Assembly: GCA_002835675.1 (NCBI GenBank)
Contig: PIZR01000002.1
Location: 446,426 to 510,425 of the forward strand
DNA: 64,000 nt
Direction of reading: 5' to 3'
Source of the DNA: Bacillus sp. BA3
Lineage (GTDB): Bacteria > Bacillota > Bacilli > Bacillales > DSM-1321
Positions 56,401-64,000 of the stretch are shown one piece after another; position 1 is the first letter of the stretch; every line of letters begins with the position of its first letter. The notes below the pieces were generated by a model. The model made no database searches. It saw only the letters and a list, made by a program, of their open reading frames with translations, and was not told the DNA's origin. Both the position numbers and the translations under genes were made by a program.

Positions 56401-58650
56401 TTATTTATAAGAAAAGTGATGTTTCGTTAAAATAAGTTCATCTCTCCAGATGGCCTCATAAGCTGCTTGATTCACTATGTGTTCTGCCTCTGCTCCGGTC
56501 TTCACCCTCCTTCCAATAATGTCAATCAAAGATGCGTCATATTCAAATCCTGATTTCTTTAAATAATAACTAACCAATTCTTTAGCTTCAATAAGATTAG
56601 CAATCGAGACAGTTATATGGATATCAAATCTCCCAGGCCTTAGAACGGCTTCGTCAAGAATGTCTAAATAATTTGTTGTTCCTACCACTAAGACATCAGT
56701 TAATGCATCAAATCCATCCATTTGTGACAAGAGTTCATTTACTAAATCATTTCCCCCTTTATTTTTCAAACGACTAGGGGCTATTGCATCTATCTCATCG
56801 ATTATAATCATAGCAGGGGCAAGTTCTCTAGCTTTTTCAAAGTATTTTTTAAGGTTGCCTGCAGAATCACCTTGATATTTGGATAATACATCGGAACCTT
56901 TGAGAGAAATAACATTCATACCGAGTTCAGTGGCTAATGCTTTAGCAAGGTATGTTTTTCCAGTACCTGAAGGACCGCTAAATAAAATCCCTTTCGTTTT
57001 CCTGATATTTCTATAAAGGTGTGCAGAACGCCATGGTTTAATTACCTTTTTCTCAAGTTCCTCTTTTACTCGGTAACAGCCAATTACATGATCCCAATTA
57101 ACAGTTGGAGTATATGCCAACACTTCACGACCGGCAGTAGGAACAATTTGCTTTTTAGCCTGTTTGAAATCTTCTAAATTTACTTTCATTTCATTCAAAG
57201 CTTTAGTCTCTAGGTTCCCGTCAAGTAATTGTCTTCTTAAAGATTGTAAAGCGGCCTCCTTACAAAGAGCTGTTATATCTGCTCCAACGTAACCATGTAA
57301 AGTAGACGATATATCTGTTAAATTCACTGACATATCCAACGGCATTTTTTTAGTATGCACATCCAGTATTTTCTTTCGACCTTCTTCACTTGGAGGGCCA
57401 ATATAAATCTCTGTATCAAGTCTACCGGGCCTCCGAAGAGCTGGGTCTAAACTGTTTGGACGATTTGTCGCTGCCATAACAATAACTTGGTCACGTGATT
57501 CCATCCCATCCATTAAGGTTAAAAGCTGAGTAACTATCTTGCTGTAATGAGAATTTGTTGAATCCTCGGTTCTTTTTGAACCAATGGCATCAATCTCATC
57601 AAAAAAGATAATGCTTGGTTGTTGTTTTTTTGCTGTTTCAAAGATATCTCTTAATTTTCGCTCAGATTCTCCAAACCATTTATCAAAAATTTCAGGACCA
57701 CTTACCTTAAAAAAATTCATTTTAGACTCATTCGCTACTGCTTTTGCTAATAAAGTTTTTCCTGTTCCAGGCGGACCAAACAACAAGATTCCTTTATAAG
57801 GAGTAATACCATAATGTTCAAAAAGTTCTGGATGTGTTATTGGGAGTTCTACACTTTCACGAATCCGCCGGATTTCTTCTTCTAAACCACCAATATCCTC
57901 AAAATTAATATTTGTTTCAACCGGTGCTATTTCTTCTTCTTCATCTTGTTTATAATTAAAAGATAGGGGCTGTTTAGAATCTTGCAAAGCTTCATATTCT
58001 GCTTTTGTACGAAGTTTAGGAGGTGTTGTTTCTTTATCAACTACATATTCCTCTTGATCTACCAAGTTAATATTATTAGGTAATGTATTTATTAAGTCAT
58101 CTATCCGATCAATTGAAAAATGTGGACATATTGAAATTCTTTTTTGATCAGCCTCATTATTTAATAAGGTTTTTATAGCTTCTTTATCTATGGTAAAAGT
58201 TTTAAAATCCTCATCAAATGTTCCATAATGATACCAAACAGTATCTTCTCTATAATATGATCTACCCGTGATCTCTGGATAGCGTACAACACTATTTAAT
58301 TGGTTACATGCAAAATATTTTTCGTTTTTCCCTTCATCATGCCCTTCACAGTACCGATTTGGTAAGAGCGATCGTTCTCGATTTTTTGCACATTCCATAA
58401 CTCTTCGAATCTCAAAAAAATGAATTCCTACAGCCAGTTCATCTTGGATATACATTTCAGTACTCTTCCAATTTCCAACAGTATTCCAAAGTTTCTCTGC
58501 CTTTACGTAATTTTCGTAAGAGTAAATAGCCTTATGTATAACAAACTTTCCTTCATCACTTTCTGTATAGTTGTCAGCACTTCTTTTAGCCTGTCTGATT
58601 GCCATGGGATAATTTTGTGAATTACTTTTCCCGAACAAAATTGTGATCAT
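56401..58650 (-). CDS. Cdc48-like double AAA+ ATPase with unusual N-terminal region
   Basis: A 749-residue protein with two AAA+ modules. D1 has GPPGTGKT at 292-299, FFDEID at 349-354 and RRPGR at 406-410. D2 has GPSGTGKT at 559-566, IIIDEID at 615-621 and RPGR at 671-674. This is the Cdc48/p97/VAT order. The first 245 residues are not the usual double-psi-barrel N domain as far as I can see: they hold a helical start, scattered Cys/His (Cys87, Cys101, His104, Cys115, Cys175, His177) and an acidic linker. Cdc48-type enzymes unfold or extract proteins with ATP. Such genes are uncommon in Firmicutes. The ribosome site is AGAAGGGA, with a long spacer. Confidence 0.88.
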   Translation of the reverse strand: MITILFGKSNSQNYPMAIRQAKRSADNYTESDEGKFVIHKAIYSYENYVKAEKLWNTVGNWKSTEMYIQDELAVGIHFFEIRRVMECAKNRERSLLPNRYCEGHDEGKNEKYFACNQLNSVVRYPEITGRSYYREDTVWYHYGTFDEDFKTFTIDKEAIKTLLNNEADQKRISICPHFSIDRIDDLINTLPNNINLVDQEEYVVDKETTPPKLRTKAEYEALQDSKQPLSFNYKQDEEEEIAPVETNINFEDIGGLEEEIRRIRESVELPITHPELFEHYGITPYKGILLFGPPGTGKTLLAKAVANESKMNFFKVSGPEIFDKWFGESERKLRDIFETAKKQQPSIIFFDEIDAIGSKRTEDSTNSHYSKIVTQLLTLMDGMESRDQVIVMAATNRPNSLDPALRRPGRLDTEIYIGPPSEEGRKKILDVHTKKMPLDMSVNLTDISSTLHGYVGADITALCKEAALQSLRRQLLDGNLETKALNEMKVNLEDFKQAKKQIVPTAGREVLAYTPTVNWDHVIGCYRVKEELEKKVIKPWRSAHLYRNIRKTKGILFSGPSGTGKTYLAKALATELGMNVISLKGSDVLSKYQGDSAGNLKKYFEKARELAPAMIIIDEIDAIAPSRLKNKGGNDLVNELLSQMDGFDALTDVLVVGTTNYLDILDEAVLRPGRFDIHITVSIANLIEAKELVSYYLKKSGFEYDASLIDIIGRRVKTGAEAEHIVNQAAYEAIWRDELILTKHHFSYK

Positions 58651-59031
58651 AATTTTAATATCCCTTCTCTCTTAATTTAACTACCCCAAGTTTAACCCAT
58701 TATTCAGATGACACCTATAAAAACAAATAATTCAAATGTTGAGTATTCTATCTGTGTTCCTTTAGAAAAAGAGTTATCATCACAGCTCTATAGCACCGGT
58801 AGTTATTGAAATTGCATTTTTATATTTTTTTTCAAAAAAAGGCATTTGTTTTGATGATTTTATGATACTTTCCATTTAAGTTTTCAACCTTTAACCAAAC
58901 TATTGATATATTAACTTATACAAAGTTTTATTTTTATCCCAATTTAGTATAATATATGATATATAAATTATTGGAAATATAGGTAATATTTATTGGTATG
59001 GTGACATATCCCTGATCAAGATAAGACTCTC

Positions 59032-59046
59032 TAGAACGAAGTTCTA
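59032..59046. other. Short perfect palindrome in the 58651-59176 gap
   Basis: TAGAAC-GAA-GTTCTA, a six-base-pair stem with a three-base loop. The gap of 526 bases is AT-rich and otherwise holds only a tiny frame (ATG at 59069, eight codons) behind TAGGAGAAA. No other gene is seen. Confidence 0.4.
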
Positions 59047-59176
59047 AACCTTATAGGAGAAATACTTATGCGAAAGACGCAAAATTGCTCTTAAACCGAT
59101 TTCAATTTAAACTTTAGGTATTAGAAATGCTAAGCGGAATAAAAGACATATTTTTTAATGGAAGGAGAAAAATAAA

Positions 59177-59584
59177 ATGAACAAAGATATAGTTTCATTT
59201 CAACCAAAGGAATTAAATTGCATTAGGCTTCCATATGATATTGAACTTGATAATTTAATGGGGAAACCAACCAAATTTGAAATGCCTGTGCATGGTGGCT
59301 TATGCGATGAAACAGTTCGAATTTTCACTTTCAAGATAAAAGATAATGAAAACTCACTAGTTGAAATCATATTTGACGAACAAAACAAAAGCTTTTGCAG
59401 AATTGATTTCTTTTTTCCAGGTATTGAAAGGTTAAGTGATGAGGCCTATTGGAAAATAAAGAATAGAATAAAAAAGGAGGAATTATCCATCATTAAACAA
59501 GCTCTTATGATATTGAAGGGAATTAAACGAACTAGAGTATATTGTAATTCATTAGAAAAATCATTAAGAAATATAATACGGTAA
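59177..59584 (+). CDS. Hypothetical protein, 135 residues
   Basis: The protein begins MNKDIVSFQPKELNCIRLPYD and ends with a basic helical region (KGIKRTRVYCNSLEKSLRNIIR). I recognise no family. It seems soluble, with no membrane segment or signal, a mixed beta-rich first half and a helical second half. The ATG at 59177 follows GGAAGGAGAAAAATAAA, a good ribosome site, so it is probably real. It lies between the Cdc48-like gene and the methyltransferase. Confidence 0.72.
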   Translation: MNKDIVSFQPKELNCIRLPYDIELDNLMGKPTKFEMPVHGGLCDETVRIFTFKIKDNENSLVEIIFDEQNKSFCRIDFFFPGIERLSDEAYWKIKNRIKKEELSIIKQALMILKGIKRTRVYCNSLEKSLRNIIR

Positions 59585-59803
59585 CTTGAATGGATGCCTA
59601 AAGACCATTTGAGTATTAAGAATACACAATAGGAGAAGGATAGTCAGTCTTTCTACTTTGCTTACCCCTTGTTCCGCAGATATTCCTTACTCAAAATCAA
59701 GAAAGACATCGTTTTACGATGCCCCTTCCCGGTGCTATACAGTTTTGTCCCAAAGACAGTATGATAGGCACTCATTTTATAATAGGTTTCAACTGCAACA
59801 ATA

Positions 59804-60535
59804 TCATTTACCTTTCGGTATTTTTTTTAAAGCATTTGAAGCTTGGTTAAAGTAGGCATTATCTAATTCGAAACCAATAAAGTTCCGATTTAGATTTATA
59901 GCAGCCTGTCCTGTTGATCCTGATCCCATAAAACAATCTAATACTGTTTCACCTTCATTGGTATGAGTTGCAATGATTTTTTCAAGAACAGGAACTGGCT
60001 TTTGACAAGGATGAAATCTCACTTTTCCGCTAACTATAGGTGATTCATAAGAAGCCTTATCATAATAAGAATTAAATGTTCTTTTTTTCCCTTTAGTATA
60101 GGAAATAAAATACTCTCTTGAATTTGACAAATAATTTACTTTCGCATTTATTGGGACCGGATTGGTTTTTTCCCAAATCCCTATTCTTTGTTGTTTCAAC
60201 TTCAGATTTTCCGCAACTTTTGATATATCACTCATTTTAAAAATATCGTAAAAAATGACCATTGTTCCACCTGGAACTAGGACTCTTTTAAATTCTTGTA
60301 AAAGAGAAAACCAATTTACACTATTCTCTTTTAAATCCCATACACCAAATTCCATTGAAATAGAACCATATTTTTTTTGGTCACCACCGCCACTTTTAAA
60401 ATTCGTCTTTCTAGATATAAAATATGGCGGATCCGTACAGATTAAATGAACTGAATTACTATCAATCTTTTTAATTTCATTAATGGCGTCACCATTTATT
60501 AAATTCAATTTTCTTGCTGATCTATGTACAGTCAC
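59804..60535 (-). CDS. DNA adenine/cytosine-N4 methyltransferase
   Basis: A 243-residue methyltransferase of the N6/N4 amino-methylase group. DPPY (motif IV) lies near residue 35 and GSGST (motif I region, LDCFMGSGST) near residue 204, so the order is that of beta-class enzymes. It should methylate an exocyclic amino group of adenine or cytosine. No separate specificity subunit is seen. The GTG at 60533-60535 behind GGGGAT is tentative; a TTG at 60548-60550 adds five residues. With the DUF262-DUF1524 gene nearby it may be part of a defence cluster. Confidence 0.88.
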   Translation of the reverse strand: MTVHRSARKLNLINGDAINEIKKIDSNSVHLICTDPPYFISRKTNFKSGGGDQKKYGSISMEFGVWDLKENSVNWFSLLQEFKRVLVPGGTMVIFYDIFKMSDISKVAENLKLKQQRIGIWEKTNPVPINAKVNYLSNSREYFISYTKGKKRTFNSYYDKASYESPIVSGKVRFHPCQKPVPVLEKIIATHTNEGETVLDCFMGSGSTGQAAINLNRNFIGFELDNAYFNQASNALKKIPKGK

Positions 60536-60663
60536 TTTATTTATCCCCAATCTGATTTAATTCTCTTAGTTAGCTAAGGTGTTTGAATTAAATCCGATAT
60601 GCCTAATAAAAAACAAGGGGATACATAAACTTCTTTAATAAATTTATTATTTCTTCTCAAAAC

Positions 60664-60690
60664 CTCCGCCTTTGAAGGGCGTTTTTTAGG
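60664..60690 (+). terminator. Possible terminator in the 60551-61067 gap
   Basis: CGCC pairs with GGCG around TTTGAA and is followed by TTTTTT. No plus-strand gene that it could serve is obvious. The gap otherwise holds only tiny frames, such as a 17-residue minus-strand frame near 60900. Confidence 0.5.
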
Positions 60691-61016
60691 TTTTTAACTT
60701 TTATCCCGTTAAAAAAGCTACCAATGATGGCAGCTTACTTATAGGAGTGCACCTAGGGAAAAAGGTGACCGCAATTCACTTTGATAATGCAGTTATATCT
60801 CCCCTTTACTGACGAAAAGTAATTATTTTTACTTTTCCTCACCTCTATATTTCTACTTCTTCTTGAAAACACGTATAACATTCTAAGTCTTTTTTCATCG
60901 TTTCCCTAGGAAATGTTTAACATATTAACTTAAAAATAAGTGGGTATACGACGAAGAAATCCTGAGATATAATCTTCAACTAAAGAATTGAACGAAACAT
61001 TCCTTAAGCACCCTAT

Positions 61017-61055
61017 ATAAAAAACTCTCCGATTTTCACTAAAGAGTTTTTTTTC
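61017..61055. terminator. Hairpin with T run before the Cys-containing small ORF
   Basis: AAAACTCT pairs with AGAGTTTT around 13 bases and TTTT follows. Confidence 0.65.
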
Positions 61056-61067
61056 AAATATTAACAA

Positions 61068-61202
61068 ATGGATTTTTCAAACCCATCCCCTTATAAATGT
61101 ACAGAACTAGAAGGTATTTGTGGAGCGTGTACATATAGTGATGCCAAGCGATTAAATGGCATAACTTGGATTCACTACCGTGCCCGCAACTTAAATTATT
61201 AA
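61068..61202 (+). CDS. Possible 44-residue Cys-containing protein or gene remnant
   Basis: A frame from the ATG at 61068 reads MDFSNPSPYKCTELEGICGAC... and ends ITWIHYRARNLNY. The CxxxxxxCxxC spacing and mixed composition look coding. There is no ribosome site upstream and a terminator lies just before, so it may be the end of a decayed gene. No family is recognised. Confidence 0.33.
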   Translation: MDFSNPSPYKCTELEGICGACTYSDAKRLNGITWIHYRARNLNY

Positions 61203-61270
61203 TTACCACAATAGTCTAATAACTATTGCGCTAAAGAAAGACCTGTGAAAGAAATTTTTTTGAATTCTTT

Positions 61271-62935
61271 TTATACTAAATTTTTAAAACTCCATATTTG
61301 CTTTGCAATATCTGCGAGGTATTTACTTCTGTTTATGATCTCATCAAAATCCCACTTCTTTTTCTTACATAGTTCTTTTGTTAATAGAATATTGGACTGA
61401 CCATATCTCTGTTTTTTTTCTTCAAATGGATTATTTGAAGCCCCAATATTCAATTCACTTCCCAAAAGAGTTAGGTTACCAATACGATTAACAAATAGTT
61501 GATGCTCAGAAGCTCTTGATCCTAGCTCCTTTTCCCAGGTGCTAACAATTACTTTAGATCTTTTTCGCAATTCCCTAGGCATTATATGTTCTATATGAAC
61601 ATCAGTTCTCGAACTAATCATTTTCTCCTTTGTATTGTTTGTTAAAGCATTTTCAATCATTTCCAAGATATATTTTGTCTGTGGGGACCTTGTAAAGTCT
61701 CTACTTTGGAAACTCAAATAGAACTCGGTATCACTCGGGGTCCGCTTTTGTAAGTACCCAATTATATAGTTTATGGGATCTTCTTTATCAAATGCTTCCA
61801 AAGACAGGTGATTATAAATCCTGTCAATATCCCTAGTAGAAATATTGCATATACTTCTTCTAAGGGTGAACACTTCAATAGCCTTTAGAATTTTTAATAA
61901 TTGCTCATTCTTAAGTTCCATCGAAACGCATTTTATTAGCAATGGATAGCAAGTTGTAGCCTCAATACGAACTAAGGTATTTAATCTTTCATCAACTTTT
62001 TTTACACCTAAAATTCCATTGTACAACTTTACGTACACTTCCGATTTAAGCCATATATCCTCAACAAGATTTAAAATATCGTCTGTATTATCAATGAGTT
62101 TTTGAAATCTGGAATACAATTTTGGAATAGGGACTATACCGTATTCAATTGAGAATAAATAGTGCCTAAAAAACCGGACCTTATCATGCCGGACAGATTC
62201 TATTTCTTCTATATTCTCAATAATTCTATCCCAAATCTCTATACATTCTTCCAACATAGATTCATTAGAAGCGATCGTACTTAGAAGGTAGTTTTTTATT
62301 AAATCCACTGAAGAAAGAGACAATCCTCGATTATTTAGTGTTTCAAACAGCCTAAATGCATCGTAGTAGGAATCCGTTACCATTAAAACAAGATCAAATG
62401 ACTCCAATAATCTCGTATACACATTCTGCCACTGTATACCTTTTTCTTGAAGTTTTTCTTTAAAAAAGAAATATGCTTGAATTATTTTTTCTGATTTAGC
62501 CTCGTCTTTTGTTACCCGTTTCTCCACTAATCTTTTGAATACCTTATTGTCTTTTCTACCCAGAATGAGTTTAGCTTCTTGGTCATCTATTGTTGAACTC
62601 TTTAAAAAATAGTTATTTATATATCCAGCTCGGTCTTTGTCTATTTCCTCCGCAAAATCTCTGATGGCTGTCAGTGCTATTAAGGCAGTAGTAATGCGTT
62701 GCTGACCATCGACTACTTCAAAAAAACTAAACCCTTTTTTGCGTTCCGAACCAATGGTAATAACAAAACCAAGAAAATGCGTTTCTTCTCCTTCAAGCTT
62801 AATCAAATCCTCCCATAAATCATTCCATTGATCCTTTCCCCAATTATAGGTTCTTTGATAAAGGGGTATCCGGTAAACCTCATTAACACTTCCGAGCATT
62901 TTACCAATACTTAATCTCTTTGTATCAATTGACAT
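61271..62935 (-). CDS. DUF262 and DUF1524 (GmrSD-like) nuclease
   Basis: A 554-residue protein. The N-terminal DUF262 domain has YQRTYNW at residues 26-32 and VVDGQQRITT at 74-83, the latter a ParB-like NTP-using DGQQR motif. The C-terminal DUF1524 domain has the HNH-type HIEHIMP at 447-453 and NRIGNLTLL near 482. This fusion is the layout of GmrSD-type modification-dependent restriction enzymes, which cut phage DNA with modified cytosines, and of related anti-phage proteins. The ATG has AGGAGTGAGGG upstream. The divergent Xre gene probably regulates it. Confidence 0.9.
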   Translation of the reverse strand: MSIDTKRLSIGKMLGSVNEVYRIPLYQRTYNWGKDQWNDLWEDLIKLEGEETHFLGFVITIGSERKKGFSFFEVVDGQQRITTALIALTAIRDFAEEIDKDRAGYINNYFLKSSTIDDQEAKLILGRKDNKVFKRLVEKRVTKDEAKSEKIIQAYFFFKEKLQEKGIQWQNVYTRLLESFDLVLMVTDSYYDAFRLFETLNNRGLSLSSVDLIKNYLLSTIASNESMLEECIEIWDRIIENIEEIESVRHDKVRFFRHYLFSIEYGIVPIPKLYSRFQKLIDNTDDILNLVEDIWLKSEVYVKLYNGILGVKKVDERLNTLVRIEATTCYPLLIKCVSMELKNEQLLKILKAIEVFTLRRSICNISTRDIDRIYNHLSLEAFDKEDPINYIIGYLQKRTPSDTEFYLSFQSRDFTRSPQTKYILEMIENALTNNTKEKMISSRTDVHIEHIMPRELRKRSKVIVSTWEKELGSRASEHQLFVNRIGNLTLLGSELNIGASNNPFEEKKQRYGQSNILLTKELCKKKKWDFDEIINRSKYLADIAKQIWSFKNLV

Positions 62936-62979
62936 ATTTCCCTCACTCCTAAAGTTGGAACAAATAACAATAAATACAT

Positions 62980-63027
62980 TATGTGCACAAACGCACGATT
63001 TTAAACATATTTTGAGCGTTTGCGCTT
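62980..63027. promoter_or_regulatory. Candidate operator between the DUF262 and Xre genes
   Basis: GCACAAACGCACG and GAGCGTTTGCGC contain the inverted pair AAACGC/GCGTTT about 22 bases apart in the 177-base divergent region. It is a plausible binding site for the Xre regulator; promoter hexamers are not clear. Confidence 0.4.
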
Positions 63028-63112
63028 TTTTTATTTTTTTTTGAAAAATTTTTGTTATGATTATTCCAAAAATATAAATAGGAATTCTATTAACTATGGA
63101 GAGGTTTTAATA

Positions 63113-63424
63113 ATGTTAAATATAGGGGAAAAATTAAAGACTTTAAGGCAAGAAAAGAGCTATTCACTAATCAATTTAGAAGAATTGTCAGGTGTTCATA
63201 GAACTACTATAAATAGAATAGAAAATAATACACAATCTCCATCGATTGAAACCTTATTAAAGCTTTGTAATTCTTTAGAAACCTCCATTACTTATTTTTT
63301 TGACAGTGAGGATATTTCAGCAGATATGATGAACTTAATTGATACTGCAAAAAAACTGTCACCAAAACAGAGACAGAAAATAACTGAAATGATTGAATCC
63401 CTTATATCGGGAAAACAGTGTTAA
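63113..63424 (+). CDS. Xre-family transcriptional regulator
   Basis: A 103-residue protein with an N-terminal helix-turn-helix (IGEKLKTLRQEKSYSLINLE, then SGVHRTTINRIENNTQSPS) at about residues 4-60 and a short helical C-terminus (SPKQRQKITEMIESLI). The second ATG in the frame is used (63113) because GGAGAGG precedes it; the upstream part of the frame is AT-rich noise. It is divergent from the DUF262-DUF1524 nuclease and probably controls it, as small Cro/Xre proteins do for restriction genes. Confidence 0.88.
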   Translation: MLNIGEKLKTLRQEKSYSLINLEELSGVHRTTINRIENNTQSPSIETLLKLCNSLETSITYFFDSEDISADMMNLIDTAKKLSPKQRQKITEMIESLISGKQC

Positions 63425-63770
63425 AGAAAATCTATACTAATAAAGGCTATTAATCTTGGAATTTTCTTAGGATATTACAAAATTGTGGTACTTAAAATAA
63501 AGAAACATTGTTATCTTTTTATTGGGGAAATGTTCCGGATAATGCTATAAATCAGATAAAAGGCCCTTTTTCTGTTATCAAACAATCAGCTGAATAAAGA
63601 TTGCTGTTGTTGCTCCACTAATAGACTGTTGTCACTGCTCCTATTCCTAATAGCAAAGGTGTGTATCTAATATAAAACGTATATTTGGACTGAACTTAGT
63701 TTCAACAATAGAATCAGAATATTTAACAGAAGAAATTTGAAATAAAGATCAGAAGATATTTAATTTCAAA
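63425..63770. other. Gap of 346 bases without a recognisable gene
   Basis: AT-rich DNA downstream of the Xre gene. The only structure seen is the near-palindrome CAGATAAAAGG-CCCTTTTTCTG at about 63554-63577. No frame has a convincing ribosome site. Confidence 0.5.
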
Positions 63771-63812
63771 AGGACCACTTATATTTGGTTTGTCGTGGTC
63801 CTCCTCATTTTT
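63771..63812. terminator. Terminator hairpin near the right edge
   Basis: AGGACCAC (63771-63778) pairs with GTGGTCCT (63795-63802) and is followed by CCTCATTTTTT on the plus strand; the minus side also has TTTTGAAATT. It can close the gene at 63820 on the minus strand. Confidence 0.7.
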
Positions 63813-63819
63813 TCTTAAG

Positions 63820-64000
63820 CTACAATTTCGCTTGTTTTTTCTCTAGCTCTATATCATTTAATAGATACTCATAGTAAATATCCATTTCGAGTTGTTTTAA
63901 GGTTTTCACTTCAATTTCTAAGAAGTACATAAGTATCCATCTTGTTTTGTTGCTTAAATTATTTGATAGATGTAATGTATTATCTAAAAAATTTCGAAAC
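63820..64000 (-). CDS. C-terminal end of an unknown protein (cut by window edge)
   Basis: An open minus-strand frame enters from the right edge and stops at 63820-63822. The visible 59 residues (FRNFLDNTLHLSNNLSNKTR... to ELEKKQAKL) are charged and probably helical, with IYYEYLLNDIELEKK at the end. It is followed by a terminator, as expected for a real gene end. No family can be named. Confidence 0.6.
   Translation of the reverse strand, partial: FRNFLDNTLHLSNNLSNKTRWILMYFLEIEVKTLKQLEMDIYYEYLLNDIELEKKQAKL

Larger units (their letters stand above)
54067..64000. mobile_element. AT-rich genomic island inserted in rarA (right end outside window)
   Basis: The sequence changes abruptly at 54066/54067, from host rarA codons to AT-rich DNA. 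From there to the edge the genes are accessory: a divergent full rarA, a Cdc48-like ATPase, a DNA methyltransferase, a DUF262-DUF1524 nuclease, an Xre regulator and unknown small proteins. Gaps are long and AT-rich, unlike the packed core. No integrase or right attachment site is visible, so the element type is unknown. Confidence 0.75.

Noticed and set aside
59032..59046. LexA-type box (GAAC...GTTC)
   Set aside because: The half-sites are three bases apart, not four, and no SOS-type gene start is near.
59069..59095. Eight-codon leader peptide (ATG at 59069) behind TAGGAGAAA
   Set aside because: A ribosome site exists, but nothing downstream looks like an attenuator and the distance to the next gene is over 80 bases. 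Too little to call.
59047..59160. Cyclic-di-GMP riboswitch-like string (GCGAAAGACGCAAAA ... TTAAACC ... GCTAAGCGG)
   Set aside because: The stem that should separate the GAAA loop from the GACGCAAA strand is missing, and no terminator or masked ribosome site follows.
59658..59855. Plus-strand ORF of 65 residues overlapping the methyltransferase end
   Set aside because: No ribosome site, overlaps the 3' end of a well-supported gene, and resembles no family. Possibly a gene remnant.
60860..60915. 17-residue minus-strand frame (MKKDLECYTCFQ...)
   Set aside because: Poor ribosome site and too short. No terminator or neighbour supports it.

Overview
The window is a chromosomal segment from an endospore-forming Bacillaceae bacterium. 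The gene order from lepA to cymR closely follows the Bacillus subtilis yqe/yrr/yrv region. The low-GC codon use, the TTG/GTG starts with strong AGGAGG ribosome sites and a family of GC-rich interspersed repeats fit a Peribacillus (B. simplex group)-like genome. That genus call is inference, not proof. Almost all core genes lie on the minus strand.

Layout. 1-5151: end of hemW, lepA, then the sporulation genes yqxA, spoIIP and gpr. 5411-7300: rpsT (plus), holA (minus) and the small gene yqzM. 7349-11889: competence genes comEC, comEB, comEA, with comER divergent. 11992-17005: a tightly packed housekeeping operon yqeM-rsfS-yqeK-nadD-yqeI-aroE-yqeH-yqeG, with overlapping stops and starts. 17237-17650: the checkpoint gene sda behind three DnaA boxes. 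17664-21016: phospholipid genes psd and pssA and an M3 oligopeptidase. 21146-23431: small membrane or sporulation proteins around an intact sigK. 23780-27666: the yrhC-mccB-mccA-mtnN-yrrT sulfur recycling operon (read from yrrT). 27826-31243: yrzA, yrrS, pbpI, greA. 31548-36476: udk and the tRNA wobble-uridine hydroxylation/methylation genes trhP2-trhP1-trmR, then mltG. 36700-37640: repeat-rich gap. 37682-42768: yrzB-ruvX-yrzL, then alaS with a T-box leader, then a PerM/AI-2E transporter. 42860-48342: small proteins, yrrD, a TPM/LemA pair, recD2 and yrrB. 48459-51229: the thiolation genes mnmA and iscS and the cysteine regulator cymR. Sulfur handling recurs: CymR is known in B. subtilis to control the mccAB operon, and IscS and MnmA use cysteine sulfur for tRNA 2-thiouridine.

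51373-53195 is an accessory patch. A NERD-domain gene is flanked on both sides by tandem arrays of one 21-bp repeat, organised as 42-bp dimers. Next comes the chromosomal rarA, which is cut after codon 250.

54067 to the right edge is AT-rich foreign DNA inserted in rarA. It carries its own complete but divergent rarA, which could replace the broken host copy. It also carries a two-ring Cdc48-like AAA ATPase with an unfamiliar N-terminal region, unknown small proteins, a beta-class type DNA methyltransferase, a DUF262-DUF1524 (GmrSD-like) nuclease and an Xre-family regulator. The right end and any integrase lie outside the window. This island, with target-gene replacement plus defence-type cargo, is the most interesting part of the window.
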